Below, one piece after another: positions 16,212 to 24,467 of a stretch of DNA of 58,984 bases; the stretch's first letter is position 1, and every line of letters begins with the position of its first letter. A model generated the notes under the pieces. That model had not been told where the DNA came from and did no database searches. It worked only from the letters and a program-made list of their open reading frames with translations. A program made the translations under genes and the position numbers. This stretch comes from Bradyrhizobium campsiandrae. Lineage in GTDB: Bacteria > Pseudomonadota > Alphaproteobacteria > Rhizobiales > Xanthobacteraceae. The DNA is taken from the NCBI RefSeq assembly GCF_014529705.1, contig NZ_JAANIH010000056.1, forward strand, positions 1 through 58,984. Reading direction: 5' to 3'.

Positions 16212-16932
16212 TGAACACCGTGCCCTTCTTCTTGACGTCGACGGAGCCGCCAACCCCGAGCTCACCGGCGGGCGGCGTCGACGCCGCGTGCCGATAGGTC
16301 ATCGAGAAGACGACGTTGGGTTCGTGCTGGCCCGGGAAGGCGAGCTGGACGATCTGTTCGAACGTCACCGTGCGGGCGTTCACCGTGCGCGGCCGCGAAT
16401 TGACGATGATCTCGAACGTCAGCCGCGCGGTGATGAACCGCTCGATGCCGGGCTGGACCAGATCGATCAGCTCGCCATGCTCGATCAGGCGATCTTCACC
16501 GCCGGGAACCTCGAGGAAGACGGCCTCCCCCTCGCCGGGCTTGGCGAGGCCGTAGAGCACCGTGCCGCTGATGACCGGCTTGCCCCAGAGCAGCTCGTGG
16601 TCGTTGAGGGTCAGCTTGAAGTCGCGGTCGGTCTGGAAGGCGATGAACCGCTCGGCGCCGCGCTCACGCAGGTCGAACGGCTCGTTGAGCCTCACATCCT
16701 CGAAATCGCCCGAGGGCAGGATCGCGATGAGGCTGTAACCGTCCCGCGGGTCGAGTGCCGCGGCTTCCAGCAACTGGCGGCCGAGCGGCACGGGATCGCT
16801 CACCACACGGGACTGGAAGTTGAGATCGCCCTGCGCGAGGAGAAAGCGATACCCCCGCGCCGGACGCAACGCCCGGCCTTCGCGCAGGGCGTTGCCGAGA
16901 TCGTCGTAATCAAGAAGTTCTTCGGTGTTCAT
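16186..16932 (-). CDS. Triple ubiquitin-like (multiubiquitin) protein, 248 aa
   Basis: Three beta-grasp-like units can be drawn. Unit 1 is about 26-102, ending ERFIAFQ. Unit 2 is about 104-170, ending ERFITAR. Unit 3 is about 172-248, with TFEIIVNSRPRTVNARTVTF and ending GTVFNVTRTVQS. The repeated ERFI ends and the third unit's pattern match the prokaryotic multiubiquitin family (PF14452 type). There is no GlyGly at the C-terminus, so processing or a non-standard linkage would be needed for conjugation. AAGGA precedes the ATG. The gene overlaps the E1 gene, its likely activator, and starts 82 bp after the UvrD gene. Confidence 0.82.
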   Translation of the reverse strand: MNTEELLDYDDLGNALREGRALRPARGYRFLLAQGDLNFQSRVVSDPVPLGRQLLEAAALDPRDGYSLIAILPSGDFEDVRLNEPFDLRERGAERFIAFQTDRDFKLTLNDHELLWGKPVISGTVLYGLAKPGEGEAVFLEVPGGEDRLIEHGELIDLVQPGIERFITARLTFEIIVNSRPRTVNARTVTFEQIVQLAFPGQHEPNVVFSMTYRHAASTPPAGELGVGGSVDVKKKGTVFNVTRTVQS

Positions 16933-17013
16933 AAGATTGGGTCCTTAGGTTCGGCCGAGGCAGCGCCGCGGCTCTAAGGGTCCAATCGGAGCGAGGGAGG
17001 CCGACCGGTAAGG

Positions 17014-20000
17014 TCAGACGAACTTTTTTTGCAAGGGGCCGTCGGGGGTCTGCCCGCAGATGAAGAAGGCCGGGCAGTTCGGGCAGGTGCGCGACGAAAC
17101 CTCGGCCGGAAACCGTCCGGCGCGGATGTCGCCGAGAAACTTTGCGAGCTTGTCCTTGCGCCCCTTCAGCTCCCGATCGGACAAGGCAAGCGCATGTGCC
17201 TCGCCGTCGGAAAGATGGACGAGCTCTGCGACCGCGCCGGGAAAGGACTGCCTGACCGCCAGCATCAGCGCCGCCGCGCCGACATCCTTGCCCTCGGCCG
17301 ACCGCATGTGACCCGTGCGAATGCGGCGCACGGCGCGGATGCCGTCCGGCCGCACCAGCACCTCGTCCGGCCGAACGATGATCTCCTCGCCGCCGAAACT
17401 GAGGCTGAGCGCGACCGGCGCTTCGGGGACTGCTTCGGCGCGGTTCGCCAGGAAGAAGCGCAGCATTGCCAGCGCCAGATCGCGGAATTCCGCGCGATAG
17501 CCGTGCTCGCCGAGCCCCTCGCCGGCGAGCGCCGCATCGATGCGATCTTGCAGCGCCTGCTCGGACACGGGTCCATCCGACGCGATCACCGCCTCGACCA
17601 CCACGCGAACCGCCTCATGCAGATGCATGAAGGCGGTCGCGGTTCGCCGGCCGCCGACCTGCAGGACATGCGTGTAGAAGAAGCGACGCGGGCAGGATTC
17701 ATAAAGAGCGATCTGCGGGGCGCCTAACCGCAGCCGTCCGTCGACCACCAAATCGATATCCCGAGCTTCCGCGGCCACGGGAAGCGGCCGTGCCGGCACG
17801 AGCGAACGGCGTGTTAAGGTCGCCCCGAGACGGTCGAGGAATGGCGAAAGCGGTCGGTTGTGGCCGTTACTCTTCTCGGTCGGCGCATAAAGGATCAGGC
17901 GATCGCGGGCGCGCGACTGCGCCACGTAAAATAGGCACTCCTGCTCCTCGGCCTGACCTGCGCGGAACGCCTCCAGCGCACTGCCCTCCGCCCCCGCGAT
18001 CATCCCGTCGGGCGCCGGACAGGGCGGCGCCGGCGGCGTGCGTGGGATCGTGTCGCTGTTAAGCCCAGGAATATGGACGCCACCGAACTCTAGGCCCTTG
18101 GCGCCATGGATGGTCATCAGCCGCACGGCGTCGAGATGCTGGGCGGCCGCCGGCAATTGGCGCAGGTCGCGGTCGTCGCCGAGCCGCACGAGCCTGCGCA
18201 CACGATCGAGCAGGCGCGTGATGGGCAGCCCGCGTCCGGCCGGTTGTACCCGCACAAAGTTGAGGAATTGCCAGATCGCGATGCCCCGTGTGCGGTCGGC
18301 GAGATCCTCCGACGCGCCCAGGCGCGCGGCGATGCGTGTGCGATCGAGCAACAGCGTCGCGAGCACGGTCCAGGGCGAGGCCGTCTGATCGAAACCATCG
18401 AGCGCAGTCGCGAGCTTGGCAACGGTCTGCCGCCCCCTGTCGCTCAAACCGGGGATCGCCTCGCCATGCCGCAGCCAGCCCGCCGGCGCGTGCTCGGCCG
18501 CCCGCAGATGGTCGAAGACCGCGACCACATCGGCAAAGGAGGTGGCGAAGTCTCGCCAGCAGGCAATGCGCACCAGGCCCATGGCGCGCCGATCGACCAG
18601 GATCGAGAGGAGAGCCAGGAGATCCTTGACCTCACCCCGCTCGAACAGACTTCCCAGGAAGAGGACCGGCACGCCGAGCCGTTCCAGGTCCTGCCCGATC
18701 GTCGACAGCTTTTCGTTGCCGGTGCACAGGACCGCCTGGTCACGATAGGCGTAGCCGTCACGCCGCAGCTCCTCGATAGCGTCGGCCAGGGCGACCTGCT
18801 GCTGCTCGGCGCGCTGGACCGTGCGCAACTCGGGCCTATGTCCATTGGCGTCGCGGTCCGCGTCGAGGCCACTATCCGCATCGCCGGCGCGCATCGTGAT
18901 CGCGAAACTGGAGAAGCTGGCGACAATCTCCGGCACCGAACGATAATTACGCTTCAATCGACCGCGATTGCCACCGGCGAAGTCCTCCTTGCCGAACCGG
19001 GTTATGTTGAAGGATGAGGCACCGCGAAACCGGTAGATCGACTGCTTGGCGTCGCCGACCATCCAGAGATTGCGGCCGTCGGGCCGCAGTGCGCTCAGCA
19101 GCCGCACGCTGCTGCGGTTCACGTCCTGATACTCATCCACCAGGACATGATCATATTGCGCCTGCAGCGCCGCGCAGATGGCCGCCTCCTTTTCGAGCAG
19201 TTGCACCGGCAAGGCGACAAGATCGCCGAAGTCGATGCAATGCGCGTTGCGCTTGAGCTGTTCGTAGGCCGCGTAGACGCGGGCAACCTCGCCGGCGCGT
19301 TCCGCCGCCTCGCGCGCATCCGAGTCCTGGGCTTTCGCCTGCATGGCGTCGGCGAGCGCGGCGTAGGTTTCGGCGTCGACCACCTCATCCTTCGCCCGCG
19401 ATACGGCGGCCAACATGTCGGCAATGATCTGGGTCGGATCGTAAAGATTGCGGTAGTACGCGAGCCTAAGCCGCGGGAACTCCCCCTCGAGGAGTTCGAC
19501 CGCTTCGGTCCGGTCCATCATCCGCGGGTCCTTCGGCAGGCCGAGCTCCGCATGGAAACGACGGATGATATCGAGGCCGAAGGCATGGAACGTGCCGATC
19601 CACATCGCGGCCGCAGCCTCGGGCCGCTTGCGCGCGATCCGCTCGGCCATCTCGCCCGCTGCCTTGTTCGAAAAGGTCAACAGCAGTATGCGCCGTGGAT
19701 CGACGCCCTCGCCTAGAAGGCCCTCGACGCGCGCGATCAGCGTCTGCGTCTTGCCGGTGCCAGGCCCCGCCTCAAGCAGATAGGCTTCGCCGCGATGCGC
19801 CGCAGCGGCCGCTTGCAGCGGATTGAGCGGCCGTTCGACATGCGCCGCAGTCGCGGCGGGAGGCACGGGCGGCAGCAGCAAAGCATCGAACAACTGCTGC
19901 GCGACGACCTCGAACGGCGCGCCGAGCTTCGCGGCGATGGCGGACGCGGCGAGCCCTTGGTCGACATGGAGCGCCCGCGCGACGGTGCGCGGAAGCAGCA

Positions 20001-20415
20001 GTTCGCGCGCGAACAGGTCCATCTGGACTTCGCGGCGTTGCCGGCGTCCATAATCGACAACCCGATCCATTCCGACTGGTGAGGGCTCGGCCGGGCGTGC
20101 CGGATCAATCATCGGCGCCGCTTCGCCACCAGGATCGTCGCCCAGCTCGACATGGCCGATCTCATGCGCCACGAGGAAAGCTTGCTCGAACGGAGAGCCC
20201 ATATTCTCGTGAAGAATCAGATCGTCGGCGGCGACGAAAGTCGCGCGGCCGCCATTGAGGACGGCTGCGCCGGCGGCAGTCCGTTCGACATCAATCCCCC
20301 GCCGCTTGGCCTCGGCGACAGCAAAGTCATAGGGCGACCAGGGATCGGCGCCGGATGCAACGAGGCGAGCGTGAAGCTCGGCGGCGACTTGCCTGGCGAG
20401 CTCCACACTGTCCAT
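17014..20415 (-). CDS. ImmA-like peptidase / UvrD helicase / degenerate RecB-type nuclease, 1133 aa
   Basis: Residues 1-180 are an ImmA/IrrE-type metallopeptidase (AHEIGH at 83-88; E138 as likely third ligand). A UvrD/PcrA-type SF1 helicase follows: Walker A AGPGTGKT (216-223), TFSNKAAGEMAERI, LVDEYQDVNR, VGDAKQSIYRFRGA and MTIHGAKGLEF. The C-terminus has the AddB/Cas4-like iron-sulfur cysteines (YESCPRRFFY, then CPNCPAFFIC). In the nuclease core the usual D-Y-K of motif II/III reads RRIRTG, so cleavage is probably lost. ATG at 20415 follows the upstream stop by one base. The peptidase could cleave a repressor and the helicase unwind DNA; both are inferred. Confidence 0.88.
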   Translation of the reverse strand: MDSVELARQVAAELHARLVASGADPWSPYDFAVAEAKRRGIDVERTAAGAAVLNGGRATFVAADDLILHENMGSPFEQAFLVAHEIGHVELGDDPGGEAAPMIDPARPAEPSPVGMDRVVDYGRRQRREVQMDLFARELLLPRTVARALHVDQGLAASAIAAKLGAPFEVVAQQLFDALLLPPVPPAATAAHVERPLNPLQAAAAAHRGEAYLLEAGPGTGKTQTLIARVEGLLGEGVDPRRILLLTFSNKAAGEMAERIARKRPEAAAAMWIGTFHAFGLDIIRRFHAELGLPKDPRMMDRTEAVELLEGEFPRLRLAYYRNLYDPTQIIADMLAAVSRAKDEVVDAETYAALADAMQAKAQDSDAREAAERAGEVARVYAAYEQLKRNAHCIDFGDLVALPVQLLEKEAAICAALQAQYDHVLVDEYQDVNRSSVRLLSALRPDGRNLWMVGDAKQSIYRFRGASSFNITRFGKEDFAGGNRGRLKRNYRSVPEIVASFSSFAITMRAGDADSGLDADRDANGHRPELRTVQRAEQQQVALADAIEELRRDGYAYRDQAVLCTGNEKLSTIGQDLERLGVPVLFLGSLFERGEVKDLLALLSILVDRRAMGLVRIACWRDFATSFADVVAVFDHLRAAEHAPAGWLRHGEAIPGLSDRGRQTVAKLATALDGFDQTASPWTVLATLLLDRTRIAARLGASEDLADRTRGIAIWQFLNFVRVQPAGRGLPITRLLDRVRRLVRLGDDRDLRQLPAAAQHLDAVRLMTIHGAKGLEFGGVHIPGLNSDTIPRTPPAPPCPAPDGMIAGAEGSALEAFRAGQAEEQECLFYVAQSRARDRLILYAPTEKSNGHNRPLSPFLDRLGATLTRRSLVPARPLPVAAEARDIDLVVDGRLRLGAPQIALYESCPRRFFYTHVLQVGGRRTATAFMHLHEAVRVVVEAVIASDGPVSEQALQDRIDAALAGEGLGEHGYRAEFRDLALAMLRFFLANRAEAVPEAPVALSLSFGGEEIIVRPDEVLVRPDGIRAVRRIRTGHMRSAEGKDVGAAALMLAVRQSFPGAVAELVHLSDGEAHALALSDRELKGRKDKLAKFLGDIRAGRFPAEVSSRTCPNCPAFFICGQTPDGPLQKKFV

Positions 20416-20416
20416 G

Positions 20417-20995
20417 TCAGTCCGCCTCCGCCAACAGCCGGGCGCGCTTCTCGGCCGGGACGCCGGCATCGATCAGCACTTGCTCGAAGGTGACCTGCTC
20501 GCCGGCCACCGGTTTGCTGTCGGCCTTATAGCTGCGCGCGACAATCAGGTGCGCTGGCCCCCAGGACGACTCCAACTGTGCGACAGAGCTGCGCATCGCA
20601 TCCGCCAATATCGCCAGGAAGCGTCGCGGGATACTGACGAGAGAGACCCGCCGTTCGCGCAGTGCGGTCACGACCTGCCGGGGCACGTCCAGACGCTGCG
20701 CGACGGCGCGCCAGTCATCGACCGTCAGCGCCGCGAAAGGGTCGGCTGCTGCCGCCGGCATAACCTTCGCGTGTTGCGACCAGGCAGCGTCGATCAGCGC
20801 CCGATCGGTAGCAGAGAGGGGTGCGGCATCTTCATAAGCCTCGCGGCTGAGTTCGCGCGAGAGGTCGATGAGCTCCCCGGCATATTCCGGGTATAGCCGC
20901 AGATAGCGTTCCAAGGTCGACCGGCCAGGCTCGCTCTCGACCGCGAACGCGTCGAGCACGGCCTCGCGGGATGGACGTCCGCCGCCGGGGCTCAC
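20417..20995 (-). CDS. Partner protein of the sigma-like factor, 192 aa
   Basis: It overlaps the sigma-like gene by four bases (ATGA) and ends one base before the UvrD gene, so all three are translated together. The N-terminus (REAVLDAFAVESEPGRSTLE, then RYLRLYPEYAGELIDLSREL) is helical. The middle (DWRAVAQRLDVPRQVVTALR, then RRVSLVSIPRRF) resembles a helix-turn-helix. The C-terminus is an EQVTFEQVLIDAGVP segment. No catalytic motif is seen. In known sigma-factor pairs the neighbour is an anti-sigma factor or adaptor, and this could fill that role. I do not recognise the family. Confidence 0.75.
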   Translation of the reverse strand: MSPGGGRPSREAVLDAFAVESEPGRSTLERYLRLYPEYAGELIDLSRELSREAYEDAAPLSATDRALIDAAWSQHAKVMPAAAADPFAALTVDDWRAVAQRLDVPRQVVTALRERRVSLVSIPRRFLAILADAMRSSVAQLESSWGPAHLIVARSYKADSKPVAGEQVTFEQVLIDAGVPAEKRARLLAEAD

Positions 20996-21849
20996 CGCTC
21001 GTCTCCGTCGGCCATGGCAGCTCGCAGGGCGGCGAAGGCCTTGTCGCGGTAGGTTCGGACGGTCTTTTCGGAGCGGCCCAAAGCCTTGGCGATGGTCATG
21101 ACGTCCGGCTCCTTGGAGTCGATGGGGAAGCCCTGTCTCAACATGTGAATGATCCTGCTTTGTTCTGTCGGTAGAGCTTCAATCGCTGCATCCAGGCGCG
21201 ACCGGTAAGACGGGTCGTCGAAATCCGACACGGCGAAGGGATCGTGGGTCCCTGCGGCCGCCTCGACCTCCGGTGACAGTTCTCCGCTCTCCTCGTCATA
21301 TTCGAGGGGCTGGGAACGGTTTTCGTCGCGCCAGGCCTTTTCCTGCGCATCGCGCCGCAGGCTCGCTAGCGCGCCATCGAAGCGCACCTCGAAGTAGTCG
21401 ACCTTTTCGTCGTAGGCGGCGCGGTCCGCCGAAAAGAGCTCGACGAACCGGCCGAACACCTTGTCGCGCACGACCCCGCGCGTCAGCGATTCCGTCTTTC
21501 CATCGGAGCTTTCCGCCCTGGGCAAACTGCGCAGCACCCGTTCGGTCAAGATCCGATAGAGGCGCTCGAACCACACCTCGTTGTTGTCGCGACGGCTCGC
21601 GCGAATGAAGTAAACGAGACATTCGCTCGGGACGTAGCCCGGGTCCGAGCGCTTGGTGATTTCCGCCCTGGCGATCAAGCCATCACGCGGCAGGACTGCC
21701 AATTCGGCGATGAGGGCTTCTATCTTCGGGTCGCGCTCGTAGAGTTCGCCGCTGAGGCGGCGTTTGCGCAGCGGGGTTACGATCGCTTCGCCCGCGCCAC
21801 GCGCGTCTGCCTTTTGCCCGGTGTCGAAAGCTCCCTCCAACTGGTTCAT
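20992..21849 (-). CDS. Sigma-70-like factor, 285 aa
   Basis: The C-terminal 70 residues match sigma region 4: YRSRLDAAIEALPTEQSRII, then MTIAKALGRSEKTVRTYRDKA, a helix-turn-helix for the -35 box. The middle (VWFERLYRILTERVLRSL, then VRDKVFGRFVELFS) could be a diverged region 2. The N-terminal 60 residues are charged and unlike common sigma factors. It overlaps the AbiEii stop and its partner's start by four bases each. An operon-borne sigma factor suggests the cluster switches on its own or other genes, but the target promoters are unknown. Confidence 0.75.
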   Translation of the reverse strand: MNQLEGAFDTGQKADARGAGEAIVTPLRKRRLSGELYERDPKIEALIAELAVLPRDGLIARAEITKRSDPGYVPSECLVYFIRASRRDNNEVWFERLYRILTERVLRSLPRAESSDGKTESLTRGVVRDKVFGRFVELFSADRAAYDEKVDYFEVRFDGALASLRRDAQEKAWRDENRSQPLEYDEESGELSPEVEAAAGTHDPFAVSDFDDPSYRSRLDAAIEALPTEQSRIIHMLRQGFPIDSKEPDVMTIAKALGRSEKTVRTYRDKAFAALRAAMADGDER

Positions 21850-22925
21850 CGCGCGGCCCCGCCTCCCGTATCGCCCTTCTTGTTGAGACGCGTCTCGAGC
21901 GAGCCGATGCTGTCGAGCACCGCCTCGAAATCCGGTGGATCGCCAAAGATCATGCCCTGCATGGCCCTGTAGTCGACGCGCAGTTGCTCGATCATCGCGT
22001 CATGCGGGGCGAGTGCAAACGAGCCAGGCGCAGCGCTCGCGAGATCGAAGTCCGGTCGATTGAAGAACATCCGGGCGTGCGCGACGCAATCCGCACCGAG
22101 CGCCGGATCAGCGATGGCGGCGGCGCCGACGCGGGCCGCGGCGAGCTGGTGCAGGTCATAATAGTGACGGGAAACGCGTTGGCCGCCCCCGCGCAGCTCG
22201 CCGCGCTTGTCGAACCAGCGCCGCAGCCCATGGAGGATGACAACCTTGTCCCAGAAGGTACGTTCCGGATCGACCGTGCGGACGGCCGGCACGGTCAGGT
22301 CGAGCGCCGGCAGATCATCATCGACATAGGGTTTGATCGGCACTTCGCTGTTCGGATCGAGCGCGGATTTCGCGCCCGACTCGATCTTGATCGCTGCCCG
22401 CACATAATCCGATCGCGGCGTCGCCGCGGGATACCAGATCAGAAGCGTCTGCCCGTCGGGATCAGCGTCATCGGCTTCCACTCGGGCCGCGCCGGCATCG
22501 AGGCCGGCAGCCTGAAGCCGGTCCTGCAGGATCTGCGTCAACTCAGCCCGCAGCGGGCCGTTGATGTAGGCTTGGCAGGCGTCCTTGATCGCATCGAGGC
22601 GCGCCCGGCGCTTTTTGCTACTCAGCGCTTCGAGCTCCTCGATGGTCGCCGGCTCGCCGATGTCGTCCCGAAACACCGTGACATCAATGTCTTCGGAGAA
22701 GCGATTGATCAAACCAAACCCTTTGGACAGGGAGGTTCCACCTTTGAAGAGGAGGCGGGGTCCGCCCTCTTTCAAGCCATTGAACAAGGCATCCAGCGTC
22801 CAGCAGACCCAGAAGTCCTTCTCGATATTCTGAGACGCCGTGCCGAGGCGTAGCGCCGTCGTATCGAAGGCGCTCAACATCGCGTCCGACCCGGCCGCGA
22901 GAACCTCGTCGAAAGCCGGATTCAT
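21846..22925 (-). CDS. abiEii: AbiEii/AbiGii-type nucleotidyltransferase toxin, 359 aa
   Basis: The nucleotidyltransferase core is clear: LLFKGGTSLSKGFGLINRFS (GG-T-S-L-S-K), then EDIDVTV with the two metal-binding Asp. A later conserved block reads TFWDKVVILHGL, then RHYYDLHQLA. AbiEii toxins add nucleotides to tRNA ends or other targets and stop growth during phage infection. The gene starts inside the antitoxin stop (four-base overlap) as in known AbiE pairs. Unusually, it also runs straight into the sigma-like gene by another four-base overlap, so toxin and sigma/UvrD genes are one translational unit. Confidence 0.88.
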   Translation of the reverse strand: MNPAFDEVLAAGSDAMLSAFDTTALRLGTASQNIEKDFWVCWTLDALFNGLKEGGPRLLFKGGTSLSKGFGLINRFSEDIDVTVFRDDIGEPATIEELEALSSKKRRARLDAIKDACQAYINGPLRAELTQILQDRLQAAGLDAGAARVEADDADPDGQTLLIWYPAATPRSDYVRAAIKIESGAKSALDPNSEVPIKPYVDDDLPALDLTVPAVRTVDPERTFWDKVVILHGLRRWFDKRGELRGGGQRVSRHYYDLHQLAAARVGAAAIADPALGADCVAHARMFFNRPDFDLASAAPGSFALAPHDAMIEQLRVDYRAMQGMIFGDPPDFEAVLDSIGSLETRLNKKGDTGGGAAR

Positions 22926-23752
22926 GTCTTCACCGCCCGGGCTGCACCGCGCTTGGCAGTTTGTGCCTTCTGCGGGGAGAGCGGCTTTCGCTTGGGCCGG
23001 GCGACGGCAGCATGACGCTGATCATCGGCATCGTCCGCCGTTCTTTGTTGATGACGATCATGATCAGCATCATCACGATCATCATCGACGTGCCGACGAC
23101 GAACGCCGGCGTCGCTTTCAACGAGCGGCTTGAGAAACACCCACATCCATGTCGGAAGAGCTGTCATACCGGCAGTGAGATCCGCTTTGAGGGGCGGTCC
23201 CACCGTGGGATCTTCGAAAAGATTGGCGAGCTTGCGCCTAACCTGATCACTTTCTCCTTCACGAACCAGGAGATCGCGCAGCCAGTGAAGCGCTTGGACG
23301 ACGCGCATCGCTGGTCGTCCGGCCCAGAATAGCTTGCTGGCCGCGGTTGGACGGAAGGTGATCGTTACGTTGCCGAGCTTGATCGCGCGGCGCCGAGCGT
23401 CGGTGTGCACCACGATTTTGGCGGGGACGGCGTCAGTTAGGCCCAGATCGTTCGCCGCGGTCATGCCGTCGACAAGCATCCGGGTTTGGTCACGTCGCCC
23501 GACGGCGTCGATGACTGAGCGCGGATCAGGCGGATTGGGTTTCTGGGTGAGTTTGTTGAAGCCAGGCTGATCGTAGAGCCCACGATCAATCCGCCTAAGG
23601 ATTTCGACCTTCGTCAGCCGCTGCAACGCCTTATCGACCGCGTCCCGCGAGGCGAGATCGACGAAGTCACTGGGCGTCCAGACCTTGCGTGGCGCATCCG
23701 CACGGATGCGCTCGAGCATGGCTTTCTTCAGATCGGGCGAGTCGGTGTTCAT
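22922..23752 (-). CDS. abiEi: AbiEi-type antitoxin/repressor (DUF6088), 276 aa
   Basis: The N-terminal winged helix reads VWTPSDFVDLASRDAVDKAL, then EILRRIDRGLYDQPG. The DUF6088 core follows with MTAANDLGLTDAVP, then KIVVHTDARRRAIKLGN. AbiEi proteins neutralise AbiEii and repress their own promoter. Start MNTDSPDLKK at 23752 lies directly beside operator 23753-23780. The upstream extension to 23815 would cross that operator. The last 55 residues are odd: a run rich in Asp, His and Arg (DDDRDDADHDRHQQ), encoded by repeated GATCATGATC-like triplets, then a Lys-rich tail. Confidence 0.85.
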   Translation of the reverse strand: MNTDSPDLKKAMLERIRADAPRKVWTPSDFVDLASRDAVDKALQRLTKVEILRRIDRGLYDQPGFNKLTQKPNPPDPRSVIDAVGRRDQTRMLVDGMTAANDLGLTDAVPAKIVVHTDARRRAIKLGNVTITFRPTAASKLFWAGRPAMRVVQALHWLRDLLVREGESDQVRRKLANLFEDPTVGPPLKADLTAGMTALPTWMWVFLKPLVESDAGVRRRHVDDDRDDADHDRHQQRTADDADDQRHAAVARPKRKPLSPQKAQTAKRGAARAVKT

Positions 23753-23780
23753 GTCCGAAAATTGTAGTCCTTTTTCGGAC
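23753..23780. promoter_or_regulatory. Operator IR1 at the abiEi start
   Basis: GTCCGAAAA (23753-23761) and TTTTCGGAC (23772-23780) are 9-bp arms around a 10-nt spacer. The palindrome touches the abiEi start codon and covers its likely ribosome binding site (AAAGGA). Arm sequence and spacer length match IR2 and IR3, so the same DUF6088 protein probably binds all three. Confidence 0.75.
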
Positions 23781-23792
23781 GCGAACCAAGTG

Positions 23793-23828
23793 GATTGTCC
23801 GAAATAAATATACAAATTTCGGACAATC
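23793..23828. promoter_or_regulatory. Operator IR2, 13-bp arms
   Basis: GATTGTCCGAAAT (23793-23805) and ATTTCGGACAATC (23816-23828) form a perfect 13-bp inverted repeat with a 10-nt AT-rich spacer. Its centre is 44 bp from that of IR1, about four DNA turns. It ends on the stop codon of the upstream DUF6088 gene, so it likely covers the abiEi promoter. Paired inverted repeats with cooperative binding are known for AbiEi. Confidence 0.78.
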
Positions 23829-24457
23829 TAAATAGGTAGGCCGCCCACCTGAGAATGGCTCCTTCGGCCGTATGCAACTTTGCCGACCGTCCTGGCGAGC
23901 CAGCTCGGTAGCTGGGGCGCGACCGCGACGAGTTCGCCGAACGTGGAAGACGGCAACTTGCGCTTCAACGTCATCAAGGCGGCTTCTGCCTTTTCCGGCC
24001 CCAGCCAGGCGAGCGCTCGCACCGCCTGTCCGGCGGGCCGATCGGCCAGCGCCAACTGCCAGCGCGGCGCATGCCGCAGCTCGACGACCTGCTGGCCCAG
24101 ATTCATCGTCCGGCTACGGCCCGATGTCAGATAGACCGACCGGACCGGCACCTGTGTCGTGAGGCCGAGCGCGTTAGCGGCCGCGGCACCGTTCGACACG
24201 ATGGTTTCGCCGCGCTGGAGCGCGAGGGCTTCGACGGCCTTCTCGACGGAGGGCGCGCGGACGCCGAACCGACTCGAAACCGGGCGCAGATAGACGCCGC
24301 GCCCGGCACGCATCAGCCGGCCACGTTCAGCCAGTCGCGACAAGGCTTGATCCACCGCGGCGCGATTGCCGAGATGGAGCAGGCTCTTCGCCGCGATCGG
24401 AGCGCCCTCGGGCAAGCCCTCGGTGTGCGCCAGAATCTGTTCGGTCAGTCGTTGCAC
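23828..24457 (-). CDS. Second DUF6088/AbiEi-like regulator, 209 aa
   Basis: GTG at 24457 is preferred: AGGAG lies 7 nt upstream, and an ATG at 24514 would place operator IR3 inside the gene. The winged helix reads SLLHLGNRAAVDQALSRLAE, then RGRLMRAGRGVYLRP. The core reads IVSNGAAAANALGLTTQVP, then LTSGRSRTMNLG. It is a paralogue of the AbiEi protein next door, with the same order of motifs but no extended tail. No second toxin adjoins it. It may co-regulate the downstream operon from IR2 and its own gene from IR3. Confidence 0.82.
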   Translation of the reverse strand: MQRLTEQILAHTEGLPEGAPIAAKSLLHLGNRAAVDQALSRLAERGRLMRAGRGVYLRPVSSRFGVRAPSVEKAVEALALQRGETIVSNGAAAANALGLTTQVPVRSVYLTSGRSRTMNLGQQVVELRHAPRWQLALADRPAGQAVRALAWLGPEKAEAALMTLKRKLPSSTFGELVAVAPQLPSWLARTVGKVAYGRRSHSQVGGLPI

Positions 24458-24467
24458 GGCACTTCTC

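Noticed and set aside
18106..19017. Plus-strand frame inside the UvrD gene
   Set aside because: Antisense shadow; helicase motifs are continuous on the minus strand.
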